Shown in pieces: positions 1 through 11,700 of a stretch of DNA of 64,000 nt. How positions within the stretch are numbered: the first letter of the stretch is position 1; every line of letters starts with the position of its first letter. The position numbers were made by a program, and so were the translations under genes. The DNA is taken from NCBI RefSeq assembly GCF_030678875.1, contig NZ_JAUUDS010000001.1, positions 496,001 to 560,000 of the forward strand. Reading direction: 5' to 3'. The notes below the pieces were generated by a model. It had not been told where the DNA came from, searched no databases, and saw nothing but the letters and a program-made list of their open reading frames with translations. Source of the stretch: Sphingomonas aurea (GTDB lineage: Bacteria > Pseudomonadota > Alphaproteobacteria > Sphingomonadales > Sphingomonadaceae).

Positions 1-885
1 CGCGTGTTCTTCGCCGAGCTGACCCGCATCTCTAACCACATGCTGAACCTGGGCTCGCACGTCATGGACGTCGGCGCGATGACGCCGAACCTGTGGCTGT
101 TCGAGATCCGCGAAGACTGCATGAACTTCTTCGAGCGGATGTCGGGTGCGCGGATGCACCACAATTACCTGCGGCCGGGCGGCGTCCATCAGGACGTGCC
201 GCTGAAGCTGCTGACCGACATCGCCGACTGGCTCGACACGCGCCTGCCGCGACTGTTCGAGGACGCGATCTCGCTGGTTGCGGACAATCGCATCTTCAAG
301 CAGCGTAACGTCGACATCGCCACGGTGGCGCGCGACGATGCGATCGCCTGGGGCTTTTCGGGCCCGATGATCCGCGCGGCGGGCATCCCCTGGGACCTGC
401 GCAAGCAGCAGCCCTATGACGTCTACGCCAAGATGGACTTCGACGTGCCGGTCGGCACGCGTGGCGACTGTTACGACCGGTTCATGGTGCGCGTGGAGGA
501 GGTCCGCCAGTCGGCGCGGATCATGAAGCAGTGCCTGGCCGAGATGCCCGAGGGGCCGATCGCGTCCGACGACCGCAAGGTGGTGCCGCCCAAACGCAGC
601 GACATGAAGCGGTCGATGGAAGCGCTGATCCACCACTTCAAGCTCTATACCGAGGGCTTCCACGTTCCCGCCGGCGAGGTCTATGTCGCGACCGAGAGCC
701 CCAAGGGCGAGTTCGGCGTGTACCTGGTGTCGGACGGCACCAACAAGCCGTATCGCTGCAAGATCCGCCCGACCGCCTTCTCGCATCTCCAGGCGATGGA
801 CTTCATGAGCCGCGGGCACATGCTGGCGGACACGACGGCGATCCTGGGCGCTATGGACATCGTTTTTGGTGAGTGTGACCGCTGA
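1..885 (+). CDS. nuoD: NADH-quinone oxidoreductase subunit D (partial, 5' end outside window)
   Basis: This is the C-terminal part of the 49 kDa subunit of complex I. Together with NuoB it forms the quinone-reduction site of the peripheral arm. The frame is open from base 1, so the start lies upstream of the window; about 294 residues are visible. Family-typical blocks are GTRGDCYDR, then [19 protein letters not shown] and a terminal DIVFGECDR. It is the first visible gene of the nuo operon, and its TGA overlaps the nuoE ATG by one base (TGATG), so the two are probably translationally coupled. nuoA-C presumably lie upstream; this is inferred from order only. Confidence 0.97.
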   Translation, partial: RVFFAELTRISNHMLNLGSHVMDVGAMTPNLWLFEIREDCMNFFERMSGARMHHNYLRPGGVHQDVPLKLLTDIADWLDTRLPRLFEDAISLVADNRIFKQRNVDIATVARDDAIAWGFSGPMIRAAGIPWDLRKQQPYDVYAKMDFDVPVGTRGDCYDRFMVRVEEVRQSARIMKQCLAEMPEGPIASDDRKVVPPKRSDMKRSMEALIHHFKLYTEGFHVPAGEVYVATESPKGEFGVYLVSDGTNKPYRCKIRPTAFSHLQAMDFMSRGHMLADTTAILGAMDIVFGECDR

Positions 886-1557
886 TGGCTGACGCCGTAC
901 ACATCCCCGACGAGGCGGAGACCCGCGCGCGTTGGGGCAATTTCGCCTGGACCGATGCGAATGCCGAGCAGGCGAAGGTCGTGCTGGGCCGCTATCCGGC
1001 CGGGCGCGAGCAGTCGGCCTCGATCCCGCTGCTCGACCTGGCGCAGCGCCAGGTGGGGGCGGAAACGCATACCCAGGGCTGGCTGCCGGTGCCAGTGATC
1101 GAGTTCGTCGCGCGCCAGATCGGCGTGCCCTACATGCGCGTGTACGAGGTCGCGACCTTCTACACGATGTTCAACCTGGCGCCGGTCGGCCGCTATCACG
1201 TCCAGGTGTGCGGCACGACGCCGTGCATGCTGGCCGGGTCCGACGACGTGCTCGCCGCCTGCAAGAACCGCGGGCTGGTGAAGGGCGGCACGACCCCGGA
1301 CGGGCTGTTCACCCTGACCGAGGTCGAGTGTCTGGGCACCTGCGCCAATGCGCCGATGGTCCAGATCAACGACGATAATTACGAAGACCTCGACTACGAC
1401 CGCACGGTCGCGGTGCTGGAGGCGCTGGCCAAGGGCGAGACGCCGACCCCCGGCTCCACCATCAGTCGCCGCGCGAGCTGTCCGGAAGGCGGCCCGACGA
1501 CGCTGAAGGCGATGGTCGACGAGAACCACGACTATCGTGGCGAGTGGGGGACGGCCC

Positions 1558-1568
<11 letters not shown>
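885..1568 (+). CDS. nuoE: NADH-quinone oxidoreductase subunit E (24 kDa, 2Fe-2S)
   Basis: NuoE carries the N1a [2Fe-2S] cluster of the NADH-dehydrogenase module. The thioredoxin-like domain shows the four expected ligands C109, C114, C149 and C153 (CGTTPC and CLGTC). At 227 aa it has a C-terminal tail of about 50 residues after the cluster domain, ending in a Tyr/Glu/Asp-rich stretch, as is common in alphaproteobacterial NuoE. The start overlaps the nuoD stop by one base. The 3' end overlaps nuoF by 11 bases, which supports coupled translation. Confidence 0.97.
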
Positions 1569-2867
<1,299 letters not shown>

Positions 2868-2871
<4 letters not shown>

Positions 2872-3497
2872 GCGCGCTCCTGCTTCTGCTGGCGCTCGGT
2901 GCCTCACCCGCGGCTGCGACTCCGCCTCGCCATCCGACCGGGGCCGAGCGGCTCGGCCTGTCGAGTGACGCGCAGCTGGCGCTCAATCGCTATGGTCGTT
3001 GCATGGCGCACGATGCCGGGCAGACCGCGACCCGGGTGCTGCGGCAGGACTTCACCACCCGGGCCTATCACACCGGTCTGGGCGCGCTGCTCGACAATAA
3101 CCGCCAGTGCGTTCCCCGTGGGCAGACCGCGCGGTTCAGCGGTGGCGGCGTGCTGGGTGCCGGGGCGATCGCCGAGGGGCTGCTGGAGAAGGACAGCGGT
3201 GCGCTACTCGCCACCCTCGCCGCCCGCGCCGCCACGGCACCGGATCAGGGCTTTTCGCCGACAGACACCGCCGCGATCTGCGTCGTGAAGCGGGACGTCG
3301 CCGGCTTCCGCGCGCTGCTCGGCACCGAGCCGGCGAGTGCGCAGGAGAAGGACGCCGTCTCGGCGATGGCGCCGGTCCTGTCGCAGTGCCTGCCCGCAGG
3401 GCAGGATTTTCGTTTCAACCGTCCGGGCCTGCGCGCGATCCTTGCGCTGTCGGCCTTTCGGATCGCAGCGGGCGTGACGCCCGCCAAGCAGGGCTGA
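2868..3497 (+). CDS. secreted protein of unknown function encoded inside the nuo operon
   Basis: A 209-aa protein begins at GTG 2868, overlapping the nuoF stop by four bases (GTGA). It ends five bases before nuoG. The first 17 residues (short N-terminus, poly-Leu core, ASPAAA) look like a Sec signal peptide, so the mature protein is predicted to be periplasmic or secreted. Four cysteines in the mature part (GRCMAH, RQCVPR, ICVVKR, SQCLPA) could form two disulfides. There is no cofactor or Fe-S motif. I recognise no Pfam family; sphingomonads carry similar small secreted proteins. It is expected to be co-transcribed with complex I, but nothing shows that it is a subunit. Confidence 0.8.
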
Positions 3498-3502
3498 GGG
3501 CT

Positions 3503-5497
3503 GTGCCGAAACTGAAGGTAGACGGGATCGAGGTCGAGGTGCCGGCCGGCGCCACGGTTCTCCAGGCGTGCGAGGCGGCGGGCAAGGAAATCCCGCGCTT
3601 CTGCTATCACGAGCGGCTGTCGATCGCCGGCAATTGCCGCATGTGCCTGGTCGAGGTAAAGCCGGGCCCGCCCAAGCCGCAGGCGTCGTGCGCGCTGCCG
3701 GCGGCGGACAATCAGGAGGTCTTCACCACCACGCCGATGGTGAAGCATGCCCGAGAGGGCATCATGGAATTCCTGCTCATCAACCACCCGCTCGACTGCC
3801 CGATCTGCGATCAGGGCGGCGAGTGCGACCTGCAGGACCAGTCGGTCGCCTATGGCCGTGGCCAAAGCCGGTTCGGCGAGAACAAGCGGGCGGTGACCGA
3901 GAAATATATGGGCCCGATCGTCAAGACGATCATGACCCGCTGCATCCAGTGCACCCGCTGCATCCGCTTCGCCGAAGAGGTCGCGGGCGTGGAGGAGATC
4001 GGCGCGATCTATCGCGGCGAGAACATGCAGATCACCAGCTACCTCGAAGAGGCGGTGACCAGCGAGCTGTCGGGCAACGTCGTCGACCTGTGCCCGGTCG
4101 GTGCGCTGACGTCGAAGCCGTACGCCTATGAGGCGCGGCCGTGGGAGCTGCGCCGGACGCTGACCATCGACGTGATGGACGCGGTCGGCACCAACATCCG
4201 CCTCGACAGCCGCGGGCGGCAGGTGCTGCGCTGCGTGCCGCGCATTAACGAGGACGTGAATGAGGAATGGGCGTCGGACAAGACGCGCCATGCAGTCGAC
4301 GGACTGGTGCGCCGCCGGCTCGACCAGCCGTTCGTTCGCGTGAACGGCAAGCTGAAGCCGGCGAGCTGGGACGAGGCGTTCGCGGCGATCGCGGCGGTCG
4401 ATCACGGCGGCAGCGTCGCGGCGGTGGCCGGCGACCTGGTCGATTGCGAGACGATGTACGCGGCCAAGGTGCTGCTGCGCGGGCTCGGCTCGTCGCTGCT
4501 CGAAGGGCGGCAGACGGGCATGGATTATGACACGTCCAGCCTGGCGGCGGTGAACTTCAACACCACGATTGCGGGCACCGAGGAAGCGGACGCCATCCTG
4601 CTGGTCGGCACCAACCTGCGCTGGGAAGCGCCGCTGGTGAACACCCGCATCCGCAAGGCGATCAAGCGCGGCGCCAAGGTGTTCGCGGTCGGCCCGGAGA
4701 CGGACCTGACCTACAACGCCGAGTGGCTGGGTGCCGATCTGGCGCTGCTGGGCGACCTGCCCGAGGCGGTGGTGAAGGCCTTCGCCAACGCGAAGAAGCC
4801 GATGGTGATCGTCGGCGGCGGCGCGTTGAAGGGCGGTCATGCCGCCAGCCTGAAGCTGGTCGAGACGCTGGGGCTCATCAAGGACGGCTGGAACGGCTTC
4901 AACGTCCTGCACATGGCGGCGAGCCGCATGGGCGGGCTGATGCTGGGCTATGCGGCCAAGGGCGGGATCGCGGATCTGGCCGAGGCGAAACTGGCCTTCT
5001 TCCTGGGCGCCGACGAGGTGGATTTCAGCCGCTTCTTGGGGTTCAAGGTGTTCATCGGCCATCACGGCGACAAGGGCGCGGCGGCGGCGGACGTCGTGCT
5101 GCCGGGCGCGAGCTATGCCGAGAAGTCAGGCACCTGGGTCAATCTGGAAGGCCGGGTCCAGCGCGGCGAGCGGGCGGTCTTCCCGCCGGGTGACGCGCGC
5201 GAGGACTGGAGCATCCTGCGCGCGCTGTCCGATGCGATGCGCGCCACGCTGCCGTTCGACAGCTTCGCGGGGCTGCGCGAGGCGATGTATGCCGAGGTGC
5301 CGGCGCTGCGCGAGCAGGGCCTGGTCACGTTCGACTGGAACCCGCCGGCGCTCGACGGCACGGCGTCGGGCGTGCTGGAAGGCTATCCAATCAAGGACTT
5401 CTACCTGACCAACGCGATCTGCCGGGCCAGCCCGACGATGCAGCGCTGCTCGGCCGAACTGGTCCATGGCGAGACGTTCGCGGAGGCGGCGGAGTGA
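3503..5497 (+). CDS. nuoG: NADH-quinone oxidoreductase subunit G (75 kDa, iron-sulfur)
   Basis: NuoG is the large Fe-S subunit of the NADH module. The N-terminal ferredoxin domain has the 2Fe-2S ligands C34, C45, C48 and C63. A His-liganded 4Fe-4S site follows with H95, C99, C102 and C108, then a 4Fe-4S site with C147, C150, C153 and C197. The remainder is the molybdopterin-oxidoreductase-like domain, which does not bind molybdenum in this family. The start is GTG at 3503 ([13 protein letters not shown]), which gives 664 aa, close to other alphaproteobacterial NuoG. Its end overlaps nuoH by four bases. Confidence 0.96.
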   Translation: MPKLKVDGIEVEVPAGATVLQACEAAGKEIPRFCYHERLSIAGNCRMCLVEVKPGPPKPQASCALPAADNQEVFTTTPMVKHAREGIMEFLLINHPLDCPICDQGGECDLQDQSVAYGRGQSRFGENKRAVTEKYMGPIVKTIMTRCIQCTRCIRFAEEVAGVEEIGAIYRGENMQITSYLEEAVTSELSGNVVDLCPVGALTSKPYAYEARPWELRRTLTIDVMDAVGTNIRLDSRGRQVLRCVPRINEDVNEEWASDKTRHAVDGLVRRRLDQPFVRVNGKLKPASWDEAFAAIAAVDHGGSVAAVAGDLVDCETMYAAKVLLRGLGSSLLEGRQTGMDYDTSSLAAVNFNTTIAGTEEADAILLVGTNLRWEAPLVNTRIRKAIKRGAKVFAVGPETDLTYNAEWLGADLALLGDLPEAVVKAFANAKKPMVIVGGGALKGGHAASLKLVETLGLIKDGWNGFNVLHMAASRMGGLMLGYAAKGGIADLAEAKLAFFLGADEVDFSRFLGFKVFIGHHGDKGAAAADVVLPGASYAEKSGTWVNLEGRVQRGERAVFPPGDAREDWSILRALSDAMRATLPFDSFAGLREAMYAEVPALREQGLVTFDWNPPALDGTASGVLEGYPIKDFYLTNAICRASPTMQRCSAELVHGETFAEAAE

Positions 5498-6552
5498 CGA
5501 GTTTCTTCAATACCACCATCGGCCTGCCTTATGGCTGGGCGTGGTTCGTCGCCACGATCGCCGGTATCCTGCTGATCGCGCTGCCGCTGATGCTGGCGGT
5601 GGCGATGATAATCTATGCCGATCGCAAGATCTGGGCGGCGATGGCGCTGCGCCGCGGACCGAACGTGGTCGGCCCGTTCGGATTGCTCCAGTCGTTCGCC
5701 GACGGGCTGAAGGTGTTCCTGCAGGAAACCATCATCCCCGCCGCGGCCAATCGCGGGCTGTTCCTGCTGGCGCCCATTATCACCTTCACGGTCGCGCTGA
5801 TCGTGTGGGCGGTGGTGCCGTTCCAGGCGGGTGTGGTGCTGGCCGACATCAACGTTGGCCTGCTCTACATCCTCGCAGCGTCGTCGCTCGGCGTGTACGG
5901 CATCATCCTGTCGGGCTGGTCGTCCAACTCGAAATACCCGTTCTACTCCGCCTTGCGTGCCGCCGCGCAGATGGTCAGCTACGAAGTCGCGATCGGCTTC
6001 ATCCTGATCTCGGTGGTGCTCTGGTCGGGCAGCTTCAACCTGTCGCGCATCGTCGAGGCGCAGCGGGCGATCTGGCCGATCATCCCGATCAACGGGCTGG
6101 CATTCAACCCGCTGTTCTTTCCCATGGCGGTCATGTTCCTGATCTCGGCGCTGGCCGAGACGCAGCGCGCGCCGTTCGACCTGACCGAGGCGGAGTCGGA
6201 GCTCGTCGCGGGGTACCAGACCGAGTACAGCTCAATGAGCTTCGCGCTGTTCTGGCTCGGCGAATATGCCAACGTCATCCTGATGTGCGCGCTGAACGCG
6301 ACGCTGTTCTGGGGTGGCTGGCTGCCGCCGGTCGACTGGGCGCCGCTCTATGTCGTGCCGGGCATCATCTGGCTGTTCGCCAAGATCCTGTTCTTCTTCT
6401 TCGTGTTCAGCTGGATCAAGGCGACCGTGCCGCGCTACCGCTACGACCAGCTGATGCGGCTGGGGTGGAAGGTGTTCCTGCCGGTGTCGCTGTTCTGGGT
6501 ATTCCTTGTATCCGGCATCCTGATGTGGATGCGCGTGGGAGTTGGCGCATGA
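5494..6552 (+). CDS. nuoH: NADH-quinone oxidoreductase subunit H
   Basis: NuoH (ND1) is the membrane subunit that forms the quinone tunnel and joins the peripheral and membrane arms. At 352 aa it has eight or so hydrophobic segments. It carries the conserved [12 protein letters not shown] loop after the first helix and the acidic [19 protein letters not shown] loop that lines the quinone chamber. The start is GTG in the GTGA overlap with nuoG. It overlaps nuoI by four bases (ATGA). Confidence 0.97.
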   Translation: MTSFFNTTIGLPYGWAWFVATIAGILLIALPLMLAVAMIIYADRKIWAAMALRRGPNVVGPFGLLQSFADGLKVFLQETIIPAAANRGLFLLAPIITFTVALIVWAVVPFQAGVVLADINVGLLYILAASSLGVYGIILSGWSSNSKYPFYSALRAAAQMVSYEVAIGFILISVVLWSGSFNLSRIVEAQRAIWPIIPINGLAFNPLFFPMAVMFLISALAETQRAPFDLTEAESELVAGYQTEYSSMSFALFWLGEYANVILMCALNATLFWGGWLPPVDWAPLYVVPGIIWLFAKILFFFFVFSWIKATVPRYRYDQLMRLGWKVFLPVSLFWVFLVSGILMWMRVGVGA

Positions 6553-7034
6553 GTGTCGCGCAGTACGTCAAGGCCTTTACGCTGTGGGAGTTCGTCAAGG
6601 CGCATGCCCTGACGCTGAAATATTTCTTCAAGGCGAAGGCGACGATCAACTATCCGTTCGAGCGCAATCCGGTCAGCCCGCGATTCCGCGGCGAGCACGC
6701 GCTGCGTCGCTATCCCAATGGCGAGGAGCGCTGCATCGCGTGCAAGCTGTGCGAGGCGGTGTGCCCAGCCCAGGCGATCACGATCGAGGCGGAGCCGCGC
6801 GACGACGGCAGCCGCCGCACGACGCGCTACGACATCGACATGACCAAGTGCATCTACTGCGGCCTGTGCCAAGAGGCGTGCCCGGTCGACGCGATCGTCG
6901 AGGGTCCGAACTACGAATTCTCGACCGAAACGCGCGAGGAGCTGATCTACGACAAGGCCAAGCTGCTCGACAATGGCGACCGCTGGGAAAGCACCATCGC
7001 GGCGAACCTTGCCGCCGATGCGCCGTACCGTTAA
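6549..7034 (+). CDS. nuoI: NADH-quinone oxidoreductase subunit I (two 4Fe-4S)
   Basis: NuoI carries clusters N6a and N6b, which deliver electrons to NuoB. Two ferredoxin motifs are complete: C62, C65, C68, C72 and C101, C104, C107, C111. At 161 aa it has the standard alphaproteobacterial length. The amphipathic N-terminus ([15 protein letters not shown]) matches the membrane-contacting helix of the family. A 45-base gap follows before nuoJ; it holds only a 13-codon open frame (7034-7075). Confidence 0.97.
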   Translation: MSVAQYVKAFTLWEFVKAHALTLKYFFKAKATINYPFERNPVSPRFRGEHALRRYPNGEERCIACKLCEAVCPAQAITIEAEPRDDGSRRTTRYDIDMTKCIYCGLCQEACPVDAIVEGPNYEFSTETREELIYDKAKLLDNGDRWESTIAANLAADAPYR

Positions 7035-7079
7035 TGCGCGCCGACTTCGTAACCGTGCAAGGCAAGGGGGCCTGACCGC

Positions 7080-7691
7080 GTGATCCAGGCAATCGCCTTC
7101 TACCTGTTCGCCGCCGTGGTGATCCTGTCGGGCGCGATGACGATCTCGTCGCGCAATCCGGTCCATTCGGTCATGTGGCTGATCCTGGCCTTCTTCAACG
7201 CCGCCGGGCTGATGGTACTGGTCGGCGCCGAGTTCATCGCGATGCTGCTCGTCATCGTCTATGTCGGTGCGGTCGCGGTGCTGTTCCTGTTCGTCGTCAT
7301 GATGATGGACATCGACTTTACGCAGCTGCGGACCGAGGTGGTGCGCTATGCCGCGATCGGACTAGGGCTGGGCGGCTTGCTCGCCGTCGAGGTGATGATC
7401 GCGGCGTTCGCGTGGAACGAGGGCAAGGTCGATCTCGCCCGCCGCGCCGCGCCGATCGACGCGACGGTGCCGAATATCCAGGCGCTGGGGCAGCTGCTCT
7501 ACTCGCGCTACCTGTTCCTGTTCGAGGCGGCGGGCTTTGTCCTTCTCGTCGCGATGATCGGCGCGATCGTGCTGACGCACCGCGAGCGGCCGGGCACGCG
7601 CGCGCAGAAGGTCGCGCGCCAGGTCGCGCGCCGGCCGCAGGATGCGACCCGTAACGTCAAGCCGGCGATCGGCCAGGGGGTGGAGCTGTGA
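7080..7691 (+). CDS. nuoJ: NADH-quinone oxidoreductase subunit J
   Basis: NuoJ (ND6) is a membrane-arm subunit near the quinone site. It has about five transmembrane segments in 203 aa, with the conserved [19 protein letters not shown] and [16 protein letters not shown] segments, the latter containing the family's pi-bulge helix. The start is GTG 7080. The C-terminal 40 residues are basic and hydrophilic ([19 protein letters not shown]). It overlaps nuoK by four bases. Confidence 0.95.
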   Translation: MIQAIAFYLFAAVVILSGAMTISSRNPVHSVMWLILAFFNAAGLMVLVGAEFIAMLLVIVYVGAVAVLFLFVVMMMDIDFTQLRTEVVRYAAIGLGLGGLLAVEVMIAAFAWNEGKVDLARRAAPIDATVPNIQALGQLLYSRYLFLFEAAGFVLLVAMIGAIVLTHRERPGTRAQKVARQVARRPQDATRNVKPAIGQGVEL

Positions 7692-7993
7692 TCGGATTGA
7701 TCCATTATCTGGTCGTCTCGGCGATCCTGTTCACGCTGGGGACGGTGGGCATCTTCCTGAACCGCAAGAACCTGATCGTCATCCTGATGGCGATCGAGCT
7801 GATCTTGTTGTCGGTGAACATCAACCTCGTCGCCTTCTCCGCCTATCTGGGCGATCTGGTCGGCCAGGTCTTCGCGATGTTCGTGCTGACCGTGGCGGCG
7901 GGCGAGGCGGCGATCGGGCTCGCCATTCTGGTCATCTACTATCGCGGCCGCGGCACCATCGCGACCGACGACGTCAACCGGATGAAGGGGTAA
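7688..7993 (+). CDS. nuoK: NADH-quinone oxidoreductase subunit K
   Basis: NuoK (ND4L) is a proton-channel subunit with three transmembrane helices. At 101 aa it has exactly the common length. Buried glutamates sit in the second and third helices ([15 protein letters not shown] and [13 protein letters not shown]), as needed for proton transfer. The start is GTG in a GTGA overlap with nuoJ. Confidence 0.96.
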   Translation: MIGLIHYLVVSAILFTLGTVGIFLNRKNLIVILMAIELILLSVNINLVAFSAYLGDLVGQVFAMFVLTVAAGEAAIGLAILVIYYRGRGTIATDDVNRMKG

Positions 7994-7997
7994 ACGG

Positions 7998-10112
7998 TTG
8001 ATCCTCGCTATCGTCTTCCTGCCGCTGCTCGCCGCCGCCATCGCGGGGCTGGGCAACAAGGCCCTGGGCTTCACGCCCGCCAAGCTCATCACCACGGGCG
8101 CGCTGTTCGTGTCGTGCGCGCTGTCCTGGCCCATCTTCATCGGCTTCATGGCCGGCACCGAGACGGCGCATGTCACCCCGGTGCTGAAGTGGATCGTGTC
8201 GGGCGGCATGGACGCGGCCTGGGCGCTACGCGTCGACGCGCTGACCGCGGTCATGCTGGTCGTCATCACCAGCGTCTCGGCGCTCGTCCACCTCTATAGC
8301 TGGGGCTATATGAGCGAGGATCCGGACCAGCCGCGCTTCTTCGCCTATCTGTCGCTGTTCACCTTCGCCATGCTGATGCTGGTGACCGCCGACAGCCTGG
8401 TCCAGATGTTCTTCGGCTGGGAGGGCGTCGGTCTCGCCAGCTATCTCCTGATCGGCTTCTGGTTCCGCAAGCCGACAGCGCAGGCGGCCGCGATCAAGGC
8501 GTTTGTCGTCAACCGCGTCGGCGACCTGGGCTTCATGCTCGGCATCTTCGGCACCTTCCTGGTGTTCGGTACCGTCTCGATCCCCGCGATCTTGGCCGCG
8601 GCGCCGAACATGGCGGGCTCGACCATCGGCTTCCTGTGGTTCCGCGCCGATACGCTGACCGTGCTCTGCCTGTTGCTGTTCGTCGGTGCGATGGGCAAGT
8701 CGGCGCAGCTTGGCCTGCACACCTGGCTGCCCGACGCGATGGAGGGGCCGACGCCGGTGTCGGCGCTGATCCATGCCGCGACGATGGTGACCGCGGGCGT
8801 GTTCATGGTGTGCCGCCTGTCGCCGATGTTCGAGATGGCGCCGGTCGCGCTCGACGTCGTCCGCTTCGTCGGTGCCGCGACCTGCCTGTTCGCCGCGACC
8901 TGCGGCCTGGTCCAGACCGACATCAAGCGGGTGATCGCCTATTCGACCTGCTCGCAGCTCGGCTATATGTTCTTCGCGGCGGGCGTCGGGGCGTACGGGG
9001 CGGCGATGTTCCACCTGTTCACCCACGCCTTCTTCAAGGCACTACTGTTCCTGGGCGCGGGATCGGTGATCCATGCGATGCACCACGAGCAGGACATGCG
9101 CTACTATGGCGGCCTGCGGAAGGAGATCCCGCTCACCTTCTGGGCGATGATGATGGGGACGCTGGCGATCACCGGCGTTGGCATCCCGGGCCTCGTCGGC
9201 CTGCCGAACATCGGGTTCGCCGGCTTCCACTCGAAGGACGCGATCATCGAGGCCGGCTGGGCGTCGGGCAATCCGGGTGTGTGGTTCGTCGGCGTGCTCG
9301 TCGCGCTGCTGACCAGCTTCTACTCGTGGCGGGTCATGTTCCTGACCTTCTGGGGTCAGCCCCGCTGGGTGAACTCCGAGCATGTCCAGCACGCCGTCCA
9401 TGACGCGCATGGGCATGACCATGGTCACGATCACGCGCACGACGCGCATCACACCGATGATGCCCATGGCAATCCGGCCCAGGCCGAGGATGCCGGCCAC
9501 GCGCCGACGACCCACGGGCCGTCGCAGCAGGAGCTGAAGGTCGGTACCGGCGGCTATCACCCGCATGAGAGCCCGCTTCCGATGCTGGTGCCGCTCGGCG
9601 TACTGTCGCTCGGCGCGATCGCGGCGGGCTTCGTCTTCCACGGCTATTTCATCGAGCCGGAGGCAGGCGCGCACTTCTGGAAGGGCGCGTTGGCGTTCCG
9701 CGAGCATCTGATGCATGCGATGCATGAGGTGCCGGTGCCGATCAAATTGTCGGCGACGGTGGCGATGCTGCTGGGGCTCTATACCGCCTGGTACGCCTAT
9801 ATTCGCAACACGCGCTTCCCCGCGATCGTCGCCGAGCAGTTCAGCGTTCTGTACGACTTCCTGCTCCACAAATGGTATTTCGACGAACTCTACAATCTGC
9901 TGTTCGTCCGTCCGGCCTTTGCGATCGGCCGCCTGCTGTGGCACCGCGGTGACGAGCAGACGATCGACCGGTTCGGGCCGAATGGCTCGGCCTGGCTGGT
10001 CCAATTGGGGTCGCGGGGCGCGGCCAAGCTACAATCGGGGTATCTCTATTCCTATGCCTTCGTCATGCTGATCGGGCTGACCGCCGCGGTCACCTGGGCC
10101 ATCGCGGGTTGA
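7998..10112 (+). CDS. nuoL: NADH-quinone oxidoreductase subunit L, with a histidine-rich loop
   Basis: NuoL (ND5) is the distal antiporter-like proton pump with a long lateral helix at its C-terminus. The start is TTG at 7998, four bases after nuoK, giving 704 aa. The antiporter core ([16 protein letters not shown], then [31 protein letters not shown]) is intact. An unusual soluble insertion at about residues 462-507 is very rich in His and Asp, with 12 histidines in 29 residues. It precedes the C-terminal region of the lateral helix. The insertion probably reflects a lineage-specific loop; metal binding is possible but unproven. Confidence 0.96.
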   Translation: MILAIVFLPLLAAAIAGLGNKALGFTPAKLITTGALFVSCALSWPIFIGFMAGTETAHVTPVLKWIVSGGMDAAWALRVDALTAVMLVVITSVSALVHLYSWGYMSEDPDQPRFFAYLSLFTFAMLMLVTADSLVQMFFGWEGVGLASYLLIGFWFRKPTAQAAAIKAFVVNRVGDLGFMLGIFGTFLVFGTVSIPAILAAAPNMAGSTIGFLWFRADTLTVLCLLLFVGAMGKSAQLGLHTWLPDAMEGPTPVSALIHAATMVTAGVFMVCRLSPMFEMAPVALDVVRFVGAATCLFAATCGLVQTDIKRVIAYSTCSQLGYMFFAAGVGAYGAAMFHLFTHAFFKALLFLGAGSVIHAMHHEQDMRYYGGLRKEIPLTFWAMMMGTLAITGVGIPGLVGLPNIGFAGFHSKDAIIEAGWASGNPGVWFVGVLVALLTSFYSWRVMFLTFWGQPRWVNSEHVQHAVHDAHGHDHGHDHAHDAHHTDDAHGNPAQAEDAGHAPTTHGPSQQELKVGTGGYHPHESPLPMLVPLGVLSLGAIAAGFVFHGYFIEPEAGAHFWKGALAFREHLMHAMHEVPVPIKLSATVAMLLGLYTAWYAYIRNTRFPAIVAEQFSVLYDFLLHKWYFDELYNLLFVRPAFAIGRLLWHRGDEQTIDRFGPNGSAWLVQLGSRGAAKLQSGYLYSYAFVMLIGLTAAVTWAIAG

Positions 10113-10119
10113 TCGGCTG

Positions 10120-11700
10120 ATGGACGGTTTCCCCCTCCTGTCGCTGATGCTGGCGGTTCCGGCGGTCGCCGCGATCGCGTGCCTGTTCCTCTCCGCCGAG
10201 GCGGCGCGGGTCACCGCGCTGGTCGCGACGCTGATCGACCTGGCGCTCGGCGTCGTGCTGTGGACCGGCTTTGACGTGGGCGGTGCGCAGTGGCAATATG
10301 TCGAGGCCGGTCCGCGCTTCGGCTTCTTCAGCTGGTCGCTCGGCATCGACGGCTTCGCGCTGCTGCTCATCATGCTCAGCGTCTTCCTGATGCCGATCTG
10401 CATCGGTGCCAGCTGGCGCGCGGTGACGAAGCGGGTGCCCGAATATATGGCGGCGTTCCTGCTGACCGAGGTGCTGATGATCGGCACCTTCGCGGCGCAG
10501 GACCTGTTCCTGTTCTACCTGTTCTTCGAGGCGGGACTGATCCCGATGTACCTCATCATCGGCATCTGGGGCGGAGCGAACCGGATCTACGCGTCGTACA
10601 AGTTCTTCCTGTACACGCTGCTCGGCTCGCTCCTGATGCTGGTCGCGATGCTCTACATGGCGCAGACCGCGGGCAGCTCGTCCATCCCCGACCTGCAGCG
10701 CTTCGACTTCCCGGCGCATGTCCAGACCTGGCTGTGGCTGGCCTTCTTTGCCTCGTTCGCGGTGAAGATGCCGATGTGGCCGGTCCATACCTGGCTGCCC
10801 GACGCGCACGTTCAGGCGCCGACCGCGGGATCGGTGATCCTGGCGGGCGTGCTGCTGAAGCTGGGCGGCTATGGCTTCCTGCGCTTCAGCCTGCCGATGT
10901 TTCCGGAGGCGTCGGGCCAGCTGACCTGGCTGATCTTCGCGCTGTCGTGCGTCGCGGTCGTCTACACTTCGCTCGTCGCGCTGGTGCAGTCGGACATGAA
11001 GAAGCTGATCGCCTATTCCTCGGTCGCGCACATGGCGATCGTGACCATCGGCCTGTTCGCCTTCAACCGACAGGGCATCGAGGGCGCGATGATCATGATG
11101 CTGAGCCATGGGCTGGTGTCGGGTGCGCTGTTCCTGTGCGTCGGCGTGATTTACGACCGGCTGCACACCCGTGAGATCGCGCGGTACGGCGGCCTGAGCA
11201 TCAACATGCCGAAATATGCGGTGCTATTCCTGTTCTTCACAATGGCGTCGATCGGGTTGCCTGGGACCAGCGGCTTCGTCGCCGAGTTCCTGAGCCTGAT
11301 GGGCACCTATCAGGTGTCGACCTGGACGGCGCTGCTCTGCACGACGGGCATCATCCTGGGCGCGGCGTACATGCTCTACCTGTACGCGCGGATTGCGTAC
11401 GGCGAGATCAAGTCGGACGAGGTGCGGGCGATGCCCGACCTGTCGCGTCGCGAGCTGTGGCTGCTGGCGCCGATCGCGGCGGTGGTGCTGTGGATGGGCG
11501 TTTACCCGGAGAGCTTCCTGGCGCCGATGCGGGGCGACGTGGCGGTGCTGCTGCAACGTATCGACCGCGCCACGCCGGTCAGCGATTCGCAACCGACGCC
11601 GGGCGATCCTGCCGCCGCGGTCAAGGCGGTCGGCGAACATGGCGGCGAGCATGGAGCCGCCGCTGCCGGACATGAAGCTACGCCGGGGGAGGCACACTGA
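10120..11700 (+). CDS. nuoM: NADH-quinone oxidoreductase subunit M
   Basis: NuoM (ND4) is an antiporter-like proton pump subunit with about 14 transmembrane helices. It is 526 aa long. Conserved blocks include FEAGLIPMYLIIGIWGG, KMPMWPVHTWLPDAHVQAPTAGS and LVQSDMKKLIAYSSVAHM, which contain the pump's key Glu and Lys residues. The last 30 residues form a Gly/Glu/His-rich hydrophilic tail. Its TGA overlaps the nuoN ATG by one base. Confidence 0.97.
   Translation: MDGFPLLSLMLAVPAVAAIACLFLSAEAARVTALVATLIDLALGVVLWTGFDVGGAQWQYVEAGPRFGFFSWSLGIDGFALLLIMLSVFLMPICIGASWRAVTKRVPEYMAAFLLTEVLMIGTFAAQDLFLFYLFFEAGLIPMYLIIGIWGGANRIYASYKFFLYTLLGSLLMLVAMLYMAQTAGSSSIPDLQRFDFPAHVQTWLWLAFFASFAVKMPMWPVHTWLPDAHVQAPTAGSVILAGVLLKLGGYGFLRFSLPMFPEASGQLTWLIFALSCVAVVYTSLVALVQSDMKKLIAYSSVAHMAIVTIGLFAFNRQGIEGAMIMMLSHGLVSGALFLCVGVIYDRLHTREIARYGGLSINMPKYAVLFLFFTMASIGLPGTSGFVAEFLSLMGTYQVSTWTALLCTTGIILGAAYMLYLYARIAYGEIKSDEVRAMPDLSRRELWLLAPIAAVVLWMGVYPESFLAPMRGDVAVLLQRIDRATPVSDSQPTPGDPAAAVKAVGEHGGEHGAAAAGHEATPGEAH

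Noticed and set aside
3245..5065. A 606-codon minus-strand open frame antisense to nuoG
   Set aside because: Overlaps all three NuoG iron-sulfur regions; no independent signal.
9381..9520. CAT/GAC-rich repeated bases in nuoL as a possible tandem repeat or CRISPR
   Set aside because: It is coding, in frame, and encodes the His-rich loop; no regular repeat-spacer pattern.
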